In this document: piece after piece, positions 45,633 to 55,781 of the stretch | Layout of the letters: each line of letters starts with the position of its first letter | Position numbering within the stretch: position 1 is the first letter of the stretch | Source: Marinomonas sp. CT5 | Lineage (GTDB): Bacteria > Pseudomonadota > Gammaproteobacteria > Pseudomonadales > Marinomonadaceae | NCBI RefSeq assembly: GCF_018336975.1 | Contig: NZ_CP025572.1 | Span: forward strand, 1,521,910-1,585,909 | Direction of reading: 5' to 3' | DNA length: 64,000 nucleotides | The notes under the pieces: generated by a model | Seen by the model: only the letters and a program-made list of their open reading frames with translations | The model's database searches: none | What the model was told of the DNA's origin: nothing | Made by a program: the position numbers and the translations under genes

Positions 45633-46253
45633 ATGGAAGCAGAACATGATGTCCGAGTTGTATTGTTTGATTTAGGGAATGTATTGGTTGATTTAGGCGA
45701 TATTTCTGAGTTGCAAGCCATGTTAAATACCCAAGGCGAAGAATCTGAAGTATGGTTGAAGTGGTTACACTCTCCTGCGGCGGCAGCATTTGACTCGGGC
45801 AAAATAGCTTTTGATGAATTTGTTGATAGTTTACTAAAAGAAGTTGACGCCACCGTAGATAAAGAAACGTTTAAAACGACTTTTACAGCTTGGCCGCAAG
45901 GCTTATATGATGGTGCTTTAGAGTTAGTTGAATCAGTAAAACCTGAGTTTCATCGAGCGATTTTATCCAACACTAATGCTGTTCATTGGCCTAGGTTAAT
46001 GGATGAAATGAAATTAGCTGGTAAATTTCACAGTTATTTTGCTTCTCATATGGTAGGTTTTGTTAAGCCGGATGAAGCTATTTATCATCATGTTATTAAT
46101 CAATTGCAAGTTGAGCCTGAACATATACTTTTTATTGATGATAATCAGGTGAATATTGATACGGCGAATGCGCTTGGTATGAAGGCCTACCGAGTAAAAG
46201 GAATAGAGGAAGCGCGAAATGTGCTGAATCAATATGGAGTGTTGTCCCAGTAG
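45633..46253 (+). CDS. HAD-superfamily hydrolase (YihX-like)
   Basis: A 206-residue phosphatase-like protein. The nucleophile is Asp13 in LFDLGNVLVDL, followed by motif II SNTNA, the conserved Lys in HMVGFVKPDEAIY and motif IV FIDDNQVNIDTA. The second position of motif I is Gly rather than Asp, as in YihX, a glucose-1-phosphate phosphatase. Substrate is not determined. It stands before the methyltransferase gene, 55 bases apart. Confidence 0.88.
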   Translation: MEAEHDVRVVLFDLGNVLVDLGDISELQAMLNTQGEESEVWLKWLHSPAAAAFDSGKIAFDEFVDSLLKEVDATVDKETFKTTFTAWPQGLYDGALELVESVKPEFHRAILSNTNAVHWPRLMDEMKLAGKFHSYFASHMVGFVKPDEAIYHHVINQLQVEPEHILFIDDNQVNIDTANALGMKAYRVKGIEEARNVLNQYGVLSQ

Positions 46254-46308
46254 GTTTTTACTGGATTAGCAAAAAACTGAAACCTTTAATTAAGTTGTTG
46301 AGGTATGA

Positions 46309-47073
46309 ATGCCATTTAATCTAGAGGCTTCTATGCGTACTTTTGATGGGCAATCTTCTACTAGTTATTCGCAAACTCGTCCTATGTATCCGGCCGAGCT
46401 GTATTATTGGCTATCGCAACAAGTGGCCGAGCCGGGTGTGGTTTGGGACTGTGCTTGTGGTACAGGTCAAGCATCAGTGGATTTGGCAGCTTATTTTGAT
46501 CGCGTTGAAGCCTCTGATATTAGTGAGTCTCAAGTCACTGCAGCGACCCCGCACCGTAAGGTTAACTATCAAGTTTTTCCAGCCGAGAAAACGACGTATC
46601 CCGATCATTATTTTGATGCAGTTTGTGTCGCTCACGCTCTTCATTGGTTTGATTTAGAGGCTTTTTGGTTAGAGCTTAAACGAGTATTAAAGCCGGGAGG
46701 GATCTTTGTCTGTTGGGGGTATAACTGGTTGAAAATTGGAGAGGCTGAAGATCGAGCGATCGCGGATGCAATATTACCCCACCTTGAAGATTATTGGCCT
46801 ACACAAAGTCGTTTGTTGTGGAATCAGTATCGAGATATAGAGTTTCCTTTTGATTTAATGTCAGTGCCAGATTTTGAATTACGCTGTCATTGGTCTGTAA
46901 CTCAAACTTTGGATTTCATTCGAACGTTATCTGCATCGCAATTACGTATTCAAGAACAAGGTGATGATTTTTTACTAAGTGCTGTTCCTATTATGCGATC
47001 CGTATGGTCAGACCCTACTAAGAAACAGGAAGTGTGTTTGCCCTTTTTTGTGAAGGCTGGGAGAGTGGATTAG
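46309..47073 (+). CDS. Class I SAM-dependent methyltransferase
   Basis: A 254-residue enzyme with SAM-binding motif I VWDCACGTGQASVDLA near residue 45, acidic post-I EASDIS and AHALHWFDLEAFWLEL, the UbiE/Methyltransf_11 pattern. The N-terminus (SYSQTRPMYPAELYYWL) resembles small-molecule methyltransferases such as trans-aconitate or TMT1-like enzymes. The substrate is unknown. An in-frame ATG at 46333 is an alternative start. Confidence 0.82.
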   Translation: MPFNLEASMRTFDGQSSTSYSQTRPMYPAELYYWLSQQVAEPGVVWDCACGTGQASVDLAAYFDRVEASDISESQVTAATPHRKVNYQVFPAEKTTYPDHYFDAVCVAHALHWFDLEAFWLELKRVLKPGGIFVCWGYNWLKIGEAEDRAIADAILPHLEDYWPTQSRLLWNQYRDIEFPFDLMSVPDFELRCHWSVTQTLDFIRTLSASQLRIQEQGDDFLLSAVPIMRSVWSDPTKKQEVCLPFFVKAGRVD

Positions 47074-47086
47074 ACTGTTTTATAAA

Positions 47087-47107
47087 TAGTCTTTATGCAT
47101 AAGACTA
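47087..47107. other. Inverted repeat between the methyltransferase and acs genes
   Basis: TAGTCTT (47087-47093) and AAGACTA (47101-47107) flank TATGCAT, itself nearly symmetric. No T run follows on the plus strand. It lies about 80 bases before the acs start and may be an operator or a weak terminator. Confidence 0.3.
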
Positions 47108-47184
47108 AAGTGGAATAGATACAGGCGGTTAGCGGGTTATAGTAGTTCAGCATCCGAATAACAAATTTAACAATGGAGCGGGTT

Positions 47185-49143
47185 ATGAAGTCATTATATA
47201 GCGCGACCTCAAATGAGGCGGCAAAAAATGCCAATGTGAGTCAAGCAGAGTTTGAACAACGCTATCAAGAATCGATTGAAAACCCAGAAAAGTTTTGGGG
47301 ACAAGAAGGCAAGCGTTTGGACTGGTTTAAACCTTATACCAAAGTTAAAAATACTTCATTTAAGCGCGGCGAAGTTAATATTAAGTGGTTTGAAGATGGT
47401 GAGCTAAATGTTGCTTATAACTGTATTGATCGCCACTTAGCAACGTCTGCTAACAAAGTTGCTTATTACTGTGAAGGTGATGTTGAAAGTAACGAAAAAG
47501 TCTCGATTACCTATCAAACATTGCATGACGAAGTGGGGCGTTTAGCAAACTTATTGAAACGTCAGGGTGTGACAAAAGGTGACCGTGTCGCTATATACAT
47601 GCCAATGATTCCGCAAGCTGTTTATGCCATGTTGGCTTGTGCACGAATCGGGGCTATTCACTCTGTTATTTTTGGTGGCTTTTCTGCCCACGCTATAGCT
47701 GACCGCTTAAATGATTGTGAAGTGAAGCTGGTTATTACTGCAGATGAAGGGCGTCGCGCAGGTAATACAATCCCTCTTAAACATAATGTTGATATGGCGT
47801 TGGATAATAACGCTTGTCCATCCGTTGAAAAGGTTGTGGTTTACCGATATACCCAAAAAGATGTGGCTTGGGTTGAAGGTCGTGATCTTGATTGGGCTGT
47901 TGAAGTGGAAAGCGAAAGCACACAGTGCCAAGCCGAACCCATGAATGCGGAAGATCCGCTATTTATTCTTTATACATCCGGATCAACAGGTAAACCAAAA
48001 GGTGTGGTACACACAACAGGTGGGTATCTAGTATATGCCTCTTTAACCCATGAATTAGTCTTTGACCTTAAACCTGATGATATTTATTGGTGTGCAGCCG
48101 ATGTGGGCTGGATCACAGGTCATAGTTATATGGTGTATGGGCCACTTGCTAACGGTGCGACGAGTATCTTATTTGAAGGTGTGCCAACGTACCCTGATTC
48201 GGGCCGAATCGGTCGAGTTGTCGACAAATTTGGTGTAACCATTCTTTATACTGCTCCAACCGCTATTCGAGCTCTGATGGCGAAAGGGGATGAGGCAACT
48301 CGCTCAAGCAAACGTGACTCTTTGCGTGTGTTAGGCAGTGTTGGTGAGCCAATTAACCCTGAAGCATGGTCTTGGTATTACAACGAAATTGGTAACTCTT
48401 CTTGTCCTATTGTTGATACTTGGTGGCAAACTGAAACAGGTGGCATGATGATGACGCCACGAGTAGTCCAAGGCAATGTCAGGCCAGGGTCATGTACTGG
48501 TCCTTTATATGGCGTACAGCCAGCCTTGGTTGATGCCCAAGGTGTCTTGCAAGAAGAACAGGGTGTATTGGTTGAAGGTGGCTTGGTGATTACGGATTCT
48601 TGGCCGGGTCAGGCTCGAACTGTATACGGTGACCATGAGCGCTTCGAACAAACGTATTTCAGTACTTTTGAAGGTATGTATTTTACTGGTGATGGCGCTT
48701 CACGTGATGAAGATGGTCATTATTGGATTACTGGACGTATGGACGATGTGCTTAACGTATCAGGACACCGATTAGGAACAGCTGAGATTGAAAGTGCGTT
48801 AGTTGCCCATCCTTCTGTTGCTGAAGCCGCTATTGTAGGGTATCCCCATGATATTAAAGGCCAAGGTATCTACGTTTATGTAAGTGCGGTTGCTGGCATT
48901 ACACCTGATGAAGAACTGACAAAATCATTGAAGCAGTTTGTTAGGCAGGAAATTGGGCCGATTGCTACGCCAGACCTTATTCAATGGGCCAGTAAAGGCT
49001 TACCGAAAACCCGGTCCGGCAAAATCATGCGTCGAATTTTGAGAAAAATTGCGGCGAATGAACATGATCAATTAGGCGATACAAGTACTTTAGCTGATCC
49101 GAGTGTGGTTGATGATTTAATCGAAAACCGTTTAAATGTGTGA
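47185..49143 (+). CDS. acs: Acetyl-CoA synthetase
   Basis: A 652-residue AMP-forming ligase that makes acetyl-CoA from acetate. ATP-binding [29 protein letters not shown] and the hinge [18 protein letters not shown] are intact, and the C-terminal [12 protein letters not shown] holds the lysine whose acetylation silences the family. The ATG at 47185 has GGAG six bases upstream; the ATG at 47173 overlaps that site. The response regulator gene follows after 28 bases and may be cotranscribed. Confidence 0.95.
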   Translation: MKSLYSATSNEAAKNANVSQAEFEQRYQESIENPEKFWGQEGKRLDWFKPYTKVKNTSFKRGEVNIKWFEDGELNVAYNCIDRHLATSANKVAYYCEGDVESNEKVSITYQTLHDEVGRLANLLKRQGVTKGDRVAIYMPMIPQAVYAMLACARIGAIHSVIFGGFSAHAIADRLNDCEVKLVITADEGRRAGNTIPLKHNVDMALDNNACPSVEKVVVYRYTQKDVAWVEGRDLDWAVEVESESTQCQAEPMNAEDPLFILYTSGSTGKPKGVVHTTGGYLVYASLTHELVFDLKPDDIYWCAADVGWITGHSYMVYGPLANGATSILFEGVPTYPDSGRIGRVVDKFGVTILYTAPTAIRALMAKGDEATRSSKRDSLRVLGSVGEPINPEAWSWYYNEIGNSSCPIVDTWWQTETGGMMMTPRVVQGNVRPGSCTGPLYGVQPALVDAQGVLQEEQGVLVEGGLVITDSWPGQARTVYGDHERFEQTYFSTFEGMYFTGDGASRDEDGHYWITGRMDDVLNVSGHRLGTAEIESALVAHPSVAEAAIVGYPHDIKGQGIYVYVSAVAGITPDEELTKSLKQFVRQEIGPIATPDLIQWASKGLPKTRSGKIMRRILRKIAANEHDQLGDTSTLADPSVVDDLIENRLNV

Positions 49144-49171
49144 CGATTAACACATTTAAAAAGGATACACA

Positions 49172-49825
49172 GTGATTTCACTTGTAATCGCGGATGATCA
49201 CCCCTTGTTCCGTAGTGCACTATGTGGTGCACTACGGGCAGAAATTGAGGGTGTTGTGGTAGTCGAATCCCATGATTTGGATTCGACTTTGCAATGTTTG
49301 GCGAGCCTCCATGACCTTGATCTACTGCTGTTGGATTTAAACATGCCTGGCAGCGGTGAGTTATATGGCCTTATTAGAATTCGTAAAGATTTCCCCGATG
49401 TTCCTGTTGCTGTGATTTCTGGTAGTGAAGATAGTGAAATGGTAGCGAAGGTTATAGATGCTGGCGCACTTGGGTTTATTCCTAAAACGAGTGAACCTGC
49501 AACTTATGTTGAAGCCATTCATGCAATCTTGGCGGGTGATATATGGTTACCCGATGCTCTTAGACAGGATGTTGCAAATCAGCCCAAGCCAGATCTTTCT
49601 ATGCAAAATAAAGTGGCTGAGCTTACCCCTCAGCAATATAAAGTGCTTTGCTATTTACACGAAGGATTGTTGAACAAGCAAATTGCTTATGAGTTGTCTA
49701 TTTCTGAAGCCACAGTGAAAGCACATATCACTGCGATATTTCGCAAGTTAGAAATTAATAACAGAACTCAAGCTGTATTGGTTGCTAGTGATTTGAAACT
49801 GCAAATGACTTCGGTACAGAGTTAG
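49172..49825 (+). CDS. LuxR/NarL-type response regulator
   Basis: A 217-residue regulator. The receiver domain has Asp8/Asp9 (IADDHPLF), the phosphorylation site Asp55 (LLLLDLNMPG) and the conserved Lys in GFIPKTSE. The C-terminal helix-turn-helix (about 145-205) reads LTPQQYKVLCYLHEGLLNKQ and SEATVKAHITAIF. It begins with GTG after AAGGA. Similar regulators lie beside acs in other gammaproteobacteria and control acetate or alcohol use. No partner kinase is adjacent. Confidence 0.9.
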   Translation: MISLVIADDHPLFRSALCGALRAEIEGVVVVESHDLDSTLQCLASLHDLDLLLLDLNMPGSGELYGLIRIRKDFPDVPVAVISGSEDSEMVAKVIDAGALGFIPKTSEPATYVEAIHAILAGDIWLPDALRQDVANQPKPDLSMQNKVAELTPQQYKVLCYLHEGLLNKQIAYELSISEATVKAHITAIFRKLEINNRTQAVLVASDLKLQMTSVQS

Positions 49826-49832
49826 TGTGCGT

Positions 49833-50078
49833 TTAATCTGATTTATGTTTGTCTTTGCACTGACATGAGTCGGGAACTGGATCTATTCCACCTTCATGCC
49901 ATGGATGACATTTCAATAATCTCTTCACACCTAGATAGGTTCCTTTCACAATACCAAAGCGCTCTATCGCTTGGATCATATAGTGCGAACAAGTTGGGTA
50001 AAAGCGGCAGTTGTTCCCTAGTAATGGGCTAATTAGAAACTGATAACCTTTTACCAATGTTACGAAGATTCTTTTCAT
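49833..50078 (-). CDS. yidD: Membrane protein insertion efficiency factor YidD
   Basis: An 81-residue amphipathic protein with the invariant family core [32 protein letters not shown] and [13 protein letters not shown]; three conserved cysteines are present. It helps YidC insert inner-membrane proteins. The ATG at 50078 matches the family start; the frame runs further to 50189 but overlaps the pheA region. It is away from the usual rpmH-rnpA-yidD-yidC cluster, so it is either a relocated or second copy. Confidence 0.93.
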   Translation of the reverse strand: MKRIFVTLVKGYQFLISPLLGNNCRFYPTCSHYMIQAIERFGIVKGTYLGVKRLLKCHPWHEGGIDPVPDSCQCKDKHKSD

Positions 50079-50190
50079 AAGTCGCATATATTGTGATTGG
50101 TGTGATGAGGATGAGATTCTGTCATTTTTGTGTAAATAATATCGTCTATTTGTTACTGTATTGGAAATATACCACAGAATCGATTTCACT

Positions 50191-51057
50191 ATGCCAGATC
50201 AACATCTAACCCTTGATGCGATGCAGGTTGTTGCCTACCAAGGTGAGCCTGGTGCCTATTCACACTTAGCTTGTAAACATACCTTTCCCGATTGGAGTAG
50301 TGTCCACTGCGCCTCCTTTGTTGATGCCTTACAAATGGTTGAGCGTGGAGAGGCTTATTACGCAATGATTCCAGTTGAAAATTCAACAGCGGGTCGGGTG
50401 GAAGAAATTTATCGGGAGCTTAAACGCACTCAACTTTATGTGGTTAAAGAGCATTTTGAGCCTGTAAATCACTGTTTGATTGCCCGCCACTCTATGTCTC
50501 TAGATCAAATTACGCGAATCGGTAGTCATCCTCAGGCTTTAGCTCAGTGTGATGGCAATATTAAGGCTCTTGGTGCCAAAAGTCTGGCGATGTATGACAC
50601 GGCAGGAGCTGCTAAGCATATTGCTGAAATTGAGGAGCCTGGCTTGGCCGTTATTTCGTCTGAGTTAGCTGCACAATTGTATGGCCTTAAGATATTAAAA
50701 ACGTTTTTTAATGATAGTGAAGGTAATACAACGCGTTTTTTGGTTTTTTCTCGTCAACAGAAAATGCCTGTGCATGAAGAGGGTAAAACTTATATCACTT
50801 CCTTTATGTTTCGTGTGCGCAATATCCCTGCTGCGCTTTATAAGGCGATGGGAGGCTTTGCGACTCAAGGCATCAATATGCTCAAGCTAGAAAGTTATAT
50901 GGTCAATGGCAATTTTACTGCGACTCAATTTTATGTTGATGTTGAAGCACATTTTCAATCTTCTTCTATGCAAGCGGCACTTGAGGAGTTGAACTTCTTT
51001 TCTGAGGAAGTTCGTATATTAGGAACTTATTTAGCGGATGATTATAGGCTGAAGTAA
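50191..51057 (+). CDS. pheA: Prephenate dehydratase (monofunctional)
   Basis: A 288-residue enzyme converting prephenate to phenylpyruvate for phenylalanine synthesis. The catalytic domain begins [14 protein letters not shown] and has [10 protein letters not shown] and GNTTRFLVF, where Thr-Arg-Phe is the active-site motif. The ACT regulatory domain follows (about 205-285), but its ESRP-type motif reads LESYM, which may change feedback binding. There is no chorismate mutase domain, unlike enterobacterial PheA. The ATG at 50191 was chosen; one at 50221 is also possible. Two bases separate its stop from the receptor gene. Confidence 0.9.
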   Translation: MPDQHLTLDAMQVVAYQGEPGAYSHLACKHTFPDWSSVHCASFVDALQMVERGEAYYAMIPVENSTAGRVEEIYRELKRTQLYVVKEHFEPVNHCLIARHSMSLDQITRIGSHPQALAQCDGNIKALGAKSLAMYDTAGAAKHIAEIEEPGLAVISSELAAQLYGLKILKTFFNDSEGNTTRFLVFSRQQKMPVHEEGKTYITSFMFRVRNIPAALYKAMGGFATQGINMLKLESYMVNGNFTATQFYVDVEAHFQSSSMQAALEELNFFSEEVRILGTYLADDYRLK

Positions 51058-51059
51058 TC

Positions 51060-53078
51060 ATGAAAACTTCTTGGTTATATGTTGGTAGCTTTCTTTTGTC
51101 GAGCTTAAGTTTATGTGTGGAAGCGCAAGATTTGTCTATGGCAATGGGCGATTTTTCTGAGCTGAATGCCTATGATGACTTTTTTGACTCTATTCCTGTT
51201 GTTGTGACGCCCTCCAAAATAGCACAGCCTAGAGTAGACGTTTCTTCCACATTATCTGTATTAGATGGTGAATTTATTCGTCGCGTTAATGTGCAGTACG
51301 TTGAAGACCTCTTGCAGTTTGTGCCGGGATTCTCTGTTGTGCCGTATAAATCATCCAGTCAAAAAGAAGCGTCTTATCATGGTACGCAATTAAACCAATA
51401 TCGACGTATTCAAGTGCTGGTCAATGGGCGTTCTGTCTATAGTGTTGGATTGGCTCGTGTTGAATGGGCTACATTACCATTAAGTATTGAAGATGTTGCT
51501 CGGGTTGAAATTAATCGCGGTCCAAATGCGGCTAGCTATGGTATTAACTCGTTTTTTGCTGTGGTGAATATTATTACTCGCTCTCCTTTAGAAACCTTAG
51601 GTAATAGCATTACTGCCTATTCGGGATCTCGAGGAGGTTACCGTTTGTATGGTCAACACAGTGGTTTAAATAATGATTGGAGTTATCGAGCTTCAGCTTC
51701 TACCAACTCGGTTCATGGTTATGATGAAGACTTTTATGGCAATGATCGGCATGATGGTCATAAGACCTCAATGGGGAATGTTGTCATACAAAGAGATACT
51801 TCAACAAGTTTGTTTGATTTGGATATGGGGGCAAGCAGCTTAAGAGGAAAAATTGATCCTATGGAATATAGGGTAAACTCTACTTTGGGGGGAAGAGATA
51901 CCAATAAGCCAATGCGCTTGATTGACCGAGAACATATAAAAATGAGCTATTCTAGCCAAGTTTCCCCTAGCCATGAGTTAAAAATACAGTATTACTATGA
52001 TCAATCTGATTTAGGGGAATATCATACAGCTCATTTAAAAAAGGATATTTATAATGCACTATTCTCTGCTTCTAGTTTAACCGATATGGATGTTTCTTAT
52101 AACGTTGATTTATTAGAAACACGTCAAGACTTAGAGTTGCAAAGTTTATGGGAAGCTTCAAATCAACTTCGTATTATTTCAGCCATTGGTTATCGTTGGG
52201 ATGAAGCAAAATCTGAACATTACCTTTCAGGTAAAGCGACAGATGAAGTTTTTCGCCTCTCTTCAAACCTAGAATATTTAGTGGATGACAATTGGGTAAT
52301 TAATACCGGTGCAATGCTTGAGCGTAGCGAAATTAGTGATACGTTTTTATCTCCAAAGTTTGGTGTAACTTACAAACTTTCAGAGCAAGAATCGATTCGA
52401 TTTAATGTGTCTAGGGCAGTACGTACGCCAGATTTATCCGATCAATATTTTAAATGGCATTATGTTTTATTGAACGGAGAAACATCGTCTACGACCTATG
52501 CCGTTAATGGTGAGCAGGAAGAAAAAATCACTTCTTATGAAGCGGGGTATTATCATTATTGGCCCATGTATGGTTTATCTTTTGATATGAAGTTATACCA
52601 TGATGAAGTGCTTGATATGGTGGCTAGCGACAAAAAATTTATCGCTTTAAGTAGTGACCGACCTATAGAAGAAGGCATTACTGAAGATGTCAATATTAAT
52701 GGTATCGAGCTTGAACTTGACTGGCGCTTTCGCTCAGGTGCGATCACTCGTATTACTTATGCCTATCAAGATACTCAAACACATAATGCTGATTTGCTAA
52801 AAGCGACAACACCAATGATGATTTCTGCCTTTGGGAGCTTACCTTTGACTGAGCATTGGGCTGTTCAAGGTTATTATTGGTACGGTCAAAGGTTAGGGGG
52901 GCGCGATTATAAACTATTGAACACTTGGGTATCTTATGATTTATCGCTTGGTGGTTTATCTAAAGCCACTGCAGGGATCGGTGTTCAGTCTCGCTTGGAT
53001 GATAATCCTCTGGCTTCCATCAATAACAATTTTACGGAAGATTTTTCTGCCTATGTCTACACTAATATCACTTTCTAA
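51060..53078 (+). CDS. TonB-dependent outer-membrane receptor
   Basis: A 672-residue receptor with a signal peptide ending near CVEAQ, a TonB-box-like PVVVTPSK, a plug domain (about 50-165, VARVEINRGPNAASYGIN) and a beta-barrel ending in Phe. Its ligand is not evident; the set around it has no siderophore or vitamin gene. It starts immediately after pheA and precedes a periplasmic protein gene by five bases, so the three may be cotranscribed. Confidence 0.92.
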   Translation: MKTSWLYVGSFLLSSLSLCVEAQDLSMAMGDFSELNAYDDFFDSIPVVVTPSKIAQPRVDVSSTLSVLDGEFIRRVNVQYVEDLLQFVPGFSVVPYKSSSQKEASYHGTQLNQYRRIQVLVNGRSVYSVGLARVEWATLPLSIEDVARVEINRGPNAASYGINSFFAVVNIITRSPLETLGNSITAYSGSRGGYRLYGQHSGLNNDWSYRASASTNSVHGYDEDFYGNDRHDGHKTSMGNVVIQRDTSTSLFDLDMGASSLRGKIDPMEYRVNSTLGGRDTNKPMRLIDREHIKMSYSSQVSPSHELKIQYYYDQSDLGEYHTAHLKKDIYNALFSASSLTDMDVSYNVDLLETRQDLELQSLWEASNQLRIISAIGYRWDEAKSEHYLSGKATDEVFRLSSNLEYLVDDNWVINTGAMLERSEISDTFLSPKFGVTYKLSEQESIRFNVSRAVRTPDLSDQYFKWHYVLLNGETSSTTYAVNGEQEEKITSYEAGYYHYWPMYGLSFDMKLYHDEVLDMVASDKKFIALSSDRPIEEGITEDVNINGIELELDWRFRSGAITRITYAYQDTQTHNADLLKATTPMMISAFGSLPLTEHWAVQGYYWYGQRLGGRDYKLLNTWVSYDLSLGGLSKATAGIGVQSRLDDNPLASINNNFTEDFSAYVYTNITF

Positions 53079-53083
53079 CTTGG

Positions 53084-54001
53084 ATGAATAGAAAAGTGAA
53101 ACAGATTCTCTTGGCTGTCTTTTGCTTGTTGTTTGGGTTAAAAACGTCGGCTGCAATTTACGTTGTGCATGATACTGTTGAAAGCTCGGTACGGGCGCTT
53201 ACATTCAAATTATCACAACTTTTGCCTTCTGGTACTTCGTTAGCTCCTGTTCGTCTCTCGTCATTTATGAAAAATCTTTCTTTATTAAAACAAGAAGATG
53301 TATTGATTGCCGTCGGAGCTGAAAACTTTCGGCAAATATGTGCTTCTGTCAATACGGGTGTGGTTATAGCCATTTTTATCGGTAAAGAAGAGTACTTAAA
53401 AGCGCAGTCCAAGTGTTCTGTCTCTTCAAGCGGCGTTTTTTCAGGGGCCCCTCTAGATAAACGTCTCGCTTTGCTTGAAGCGATTTGGTTTGACCGAAAA
53501 CCATTGGCTGTTATTTACAGCGATAACCTTTTGGTTGACGAGCAGGCAATGCAGAAGGAGGCGAGACAATATGGCTTTGAATTTATTTTTCAAAAAACAG
53601 AGTTAGATCGTTTGTCTATTCTCAAATCGATCAATTTTGTTTTAGAGGAGTCATCTGTTATTTTTTCGTTGGTCGATACGGACATGTATAAAGATGGTGT
53701 CGCTCAGGATATTTTGAAACTGCTTTTTCGTAAACAGCAGGTAATGATTGGTCCTTCATATGCTTTCGTACGATCAGGCTCTATGTTTGCCATTTATTCG
53801 GATACTTCCGCTAAATTAGAGGTCTTGGTTGAGTATATTACTCGTTGGAATGAATATGGAGTCATGCCAGATGCTACTTATCCCAACAAGCTTAGGGTAA
53901 GTTTTAATCCTTACCTACTTAAGTCGAATGGTGTTGTGCCTCCATCTTCATCGTATTTACGTGAAAAATACGGGCTTTGTTCCGAGGAAAGGTGCGAGTA
54001 A
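53084..54001 (+). CDS. Predicted periplasmic protein resembling ABC-type substrate-binding proteins
   Basis: A 305-residue protein with a signal peptide (MNRKVKQILLAVFCLLFG, cleavage near SAAI). The alternating strands AIYVVHDT, VLIAVGAENFR, PLAVIYSDN and SVIFSLVDTDMY fit a two-lobe binding fold of the ABC_sub_bind type (PF04392), though I recognise no clear signature. No ABC transporter lies nearby. Directly following a TonB-dependent receptor, it may hand over or sense the same ligand. Three cysteines near the C-terminus (LCSEERC) could form a disulfide. Confidence 0.6.
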   Translation: MNRKVKQILLAVFCLLFGLKTSAAIYVVHDTVESSVRALTFKLSQLLPSGTSLAPVRLSSFMKNLSLLKQEDVLIAVGAENFRQICASVNTGVVIAIFIGKEEYLKAQSKCSVSSSGVFSGAPLDKRLALLEAIWFDRKPLAVIYSDNLLVDEQAMQKEARQYGFEFIFQKTELDRLSILKSINFVLEESSVIFSLVDTDMYKDGVAQDILKLLFRKQQVMIGPSYAFVRSGSMFAIYSDTSAKLEVLVEYITRWNEYGVMPDATYPNKLRVSFNPYLLKSNGVVPPSSSYLREKYGLCSEERCE

Positions 54002-54763
54002 CTATTCTAAAAATCGTCTTACTAAACTGGTAAAAGGTAAGGGCTTTTCAGCGTGTAACCAATGGCCTGTTCCGACTATCATTTTAAAATTCGCGTTTGG
54101 AAAGAGCGTTGAAATAGCGTCTTGATATTCTGCCACGATATAGTCTGAATTCTCACCCTTGATAAATAATGTTGGGATATCAACCGGATCTTTAATGTGT
54201 GGTTTTTTTAGGATAGTAGAATAACTGCTGGCTATATTGTCCACAGAGAGAGCGAGTTCGAAGCCGCTCTCCTTTCTAACTAAGTTTTTTAGTAAGAATT
54301 GTCTGACGGTTAGATTAGATTCATATTGGCTTAGTAAAGTGTCCGCTTCTTTTCTAGATGACGGTTTTGATTTATTAATGGCCTGTAAACCTTCTAAAAT
54401 TTTTGTGTGGCTGGGTTCATAATCGACCGGTGCAATGTCTACAATTATGAGCTTTTTTATGAGACCTTTTGTTGCGATTGCCGCCATTTGCATAGCGACT
54501 TTGCCACCCATCGAGTGGCCGAGTAGATAAAAGGAACGGATTTCATTTAACTTTGCCCAGTCAAGTACCGCTTCCGCCATTTTGGGATAGCTAGCGTCAG
54601 ACATACTGTCTGATTTACCGTGGTTAGGAAGATCGATACAGTGAACGGTAAAGTGCTCTGCTAACCCTTGTGCAATCGAGTGCCAGTTGTCTGCATTGCC
54701 AAATAAACCATGTATGACAATAAGATCCGGGCCTGACGAGCCATATTGTTTTGCGTGTATCAT
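54002..54763 (-). CDS. Alpha/beta hydrolase (YbfF-like esterase)
   Basis: A 253-residue serine hydrolase. The nucleophile is Ser84 in GHSMGGKVA; the catalytic Asp and His lie near KGENSDY and GTGHWLHAEKP. VIHGLFGNADNW and LPNHGKSD follow YbfF-type acyl-CoA or acyl esterases. The ATG at 54763 has AAGG five bases upstream; the ATG at 54796 would add 11 residues. It converges on the periplasmic protein gene with adjacent stops and no terminator between. Confidence 0.85.
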   Translation of the reverse strand: MIHAKQYGSSGPDLIVIHGLFGNADNWHSIAQGLAEHFTVHCIDLPNHGKSDSMSDASYPKMAEAVLDWAKLNEIRSFYLLGHSMGGKVAMQMAAIATKGLIKKLIIVDIAPVDYEPSHTKILEGLQAINKSKPSSRKEADTLLSQYESNLTVRQFLLKNLVRKESGFELALSVDNIASSYSTILKKPHIKDPVDIPTLFIKGENSDYIVAEYQDAISTLFPNANFKMIVGTGHWLHAEKPLPFTSLVRRFLE

Positions 54764-54847
54764 AGAAACCTTGTTTGTAAGTAAATATACTTTCATTGTA
54801 CCAAGTCTTAGAAAGTTTCGTCCTATAGAATCTAGGTAGTTTTTAGA

Positions 54848-55453
54848 ATGTTAGATACGTTTTTTATAAAGAGTCTGAAGCATCCTCTAAGGGTTACCGC
54901 TCTGGTTATTGATAAGTTGGGCGTTAAAGCTAATTGGATTACTTTGTTGGGTTTTTTTGTTGGCATGTTGGTGTTGCCAGCCCTGTATTTTGGAAATACG
55001 ACCTTGGCCCTGACTTGTATCGTCATTAACCGGGTCATGGATGGCTTAGATGGTGCGGTTGCTCGGGTTCAGGGGCCAACGGACTTAGGTGGTTATTTGG
55101 ATATCACGTTGGATTTTATTTTTTATTCAGCGGTGATTTTTGGTTTTGCTTTAATGGATTCACAAGAAAATGCATTGGCTGCAAGCTTTTTAATTTTTTC
55201 TTTTATGGGAACAGGAAGTAGTTTTTTAGCGTTTGCCATCATGGCAGAGAAGAGAAAAATAGAGCGTTTAGAGTATGGTCGTAAATCTCTGTATTTTTTA
55301 GGGGGGTTAGCAGAAGGGGCAGAAACGATTCTCTTTCTAGTGTTGATCTGTCTATTTCCCAGTTATTTTGTTGTCATGGCGTATGTTTTTGGGGTGATAT
55401 GTTGGATAACGACGGCAACTCGGATATATGCGGGTTACCGTACATTAGTTTGA
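54848..55453 (+). CDS. CDP-alcohol phosphatidyltransferase family membrane protein
   Basis: A 201-residue membrane enzyme with about six spanning helices. The active site reads DGLDGAVARVQ then GGYLDITLD, giving the DxxDGxxAR...G...D...D motif that binds CDP-diacylglycerol and two metal ions; the segment after AR is one residue shorter than in PgsA. It should make a phospholipid by replacing CMP with an alcohol, but the alcohol is not evident. It is divergent from the esterase gene. Confidence 0.88.
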   Translation: MLDTFFIKSLKHPLRVTALVIDKLGVKANWITLLGFFVGMLVLPALYFGNTTLALTCIVINRVMDGLDGAVARVQGPTDLGGYLDITLDFIFYSAVIFGFALMDSQENALAASFLIFSFMGTGSSFLAFAIMAEKRKIERLEYGRKSLYFLGGLAEGAETILFLVLICLFPSYFVVMAYVFGVICWITTATRIYAGYRTLV

Positions 55454-55469
55454 ATTCAGTTGGCCAAGT

Positions 55470-55781
55470 TCAATCAAAAAAAGCGATTTCAATGTCACTT
55501 TTTACAATTGCGCAGCAAGCTAATAAATAACCACTTTGTACCCAAGCTAAAGGCTCAAATGGGTACATAACGCTCCCCCATAAGAGTTTAATCGAGCAAG
55601 AAGAGCAGTAACCCTCACGACACTGGTATTCTACATGAATACCAGCACGCTCCAATTGTATTAATAAAGGTTCTTCCTCAGTAACGAGAATTTGTTTTTT
55701 ACCCAATAATACGCGATGTACTTGCTCTGTTTTTTCTAGATTTGCTGATTTAGAGATCGAAGTCATCGAAGTCTGAGTCAT
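55470..55781 (-). CDS. yfaE: 2Fe-2S ferredoxin that maintains class I ribonucleotide reductase
   Basis: A 103-residue ferredoxin. The four cluster cysteines are in [10 protein letters not shown] and LACC, the plant-type pattern. YfaE reduces the diiron site of NrdB to rebuild the tyrosyl radical. It overlaps the end of nrdB by 32 bases if the first ATG is used; the ATG at 55766 is an alternative. The order nrdA-nrdB-yfaE matches enterobacteria. Confidence 0.92.
   Translation of the reverse strand: MTQTSMTSISKSANLEKTEQVHRVLLGKKQILVTEEEPLLIQLERAGIHVEYQCREGYCSSCSIKLLWGSVMYPFEPLAWVQSGYLLACCAIVKSDIEIAFFD

Noticed and set aside
55045..55140. CDP-alcohol transferase active-site spacing one residue short
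   Set aside because: All acidic residues are kept and, as I recall, related bacterial subfamilies show the same spacing, so it is probably not a defect.
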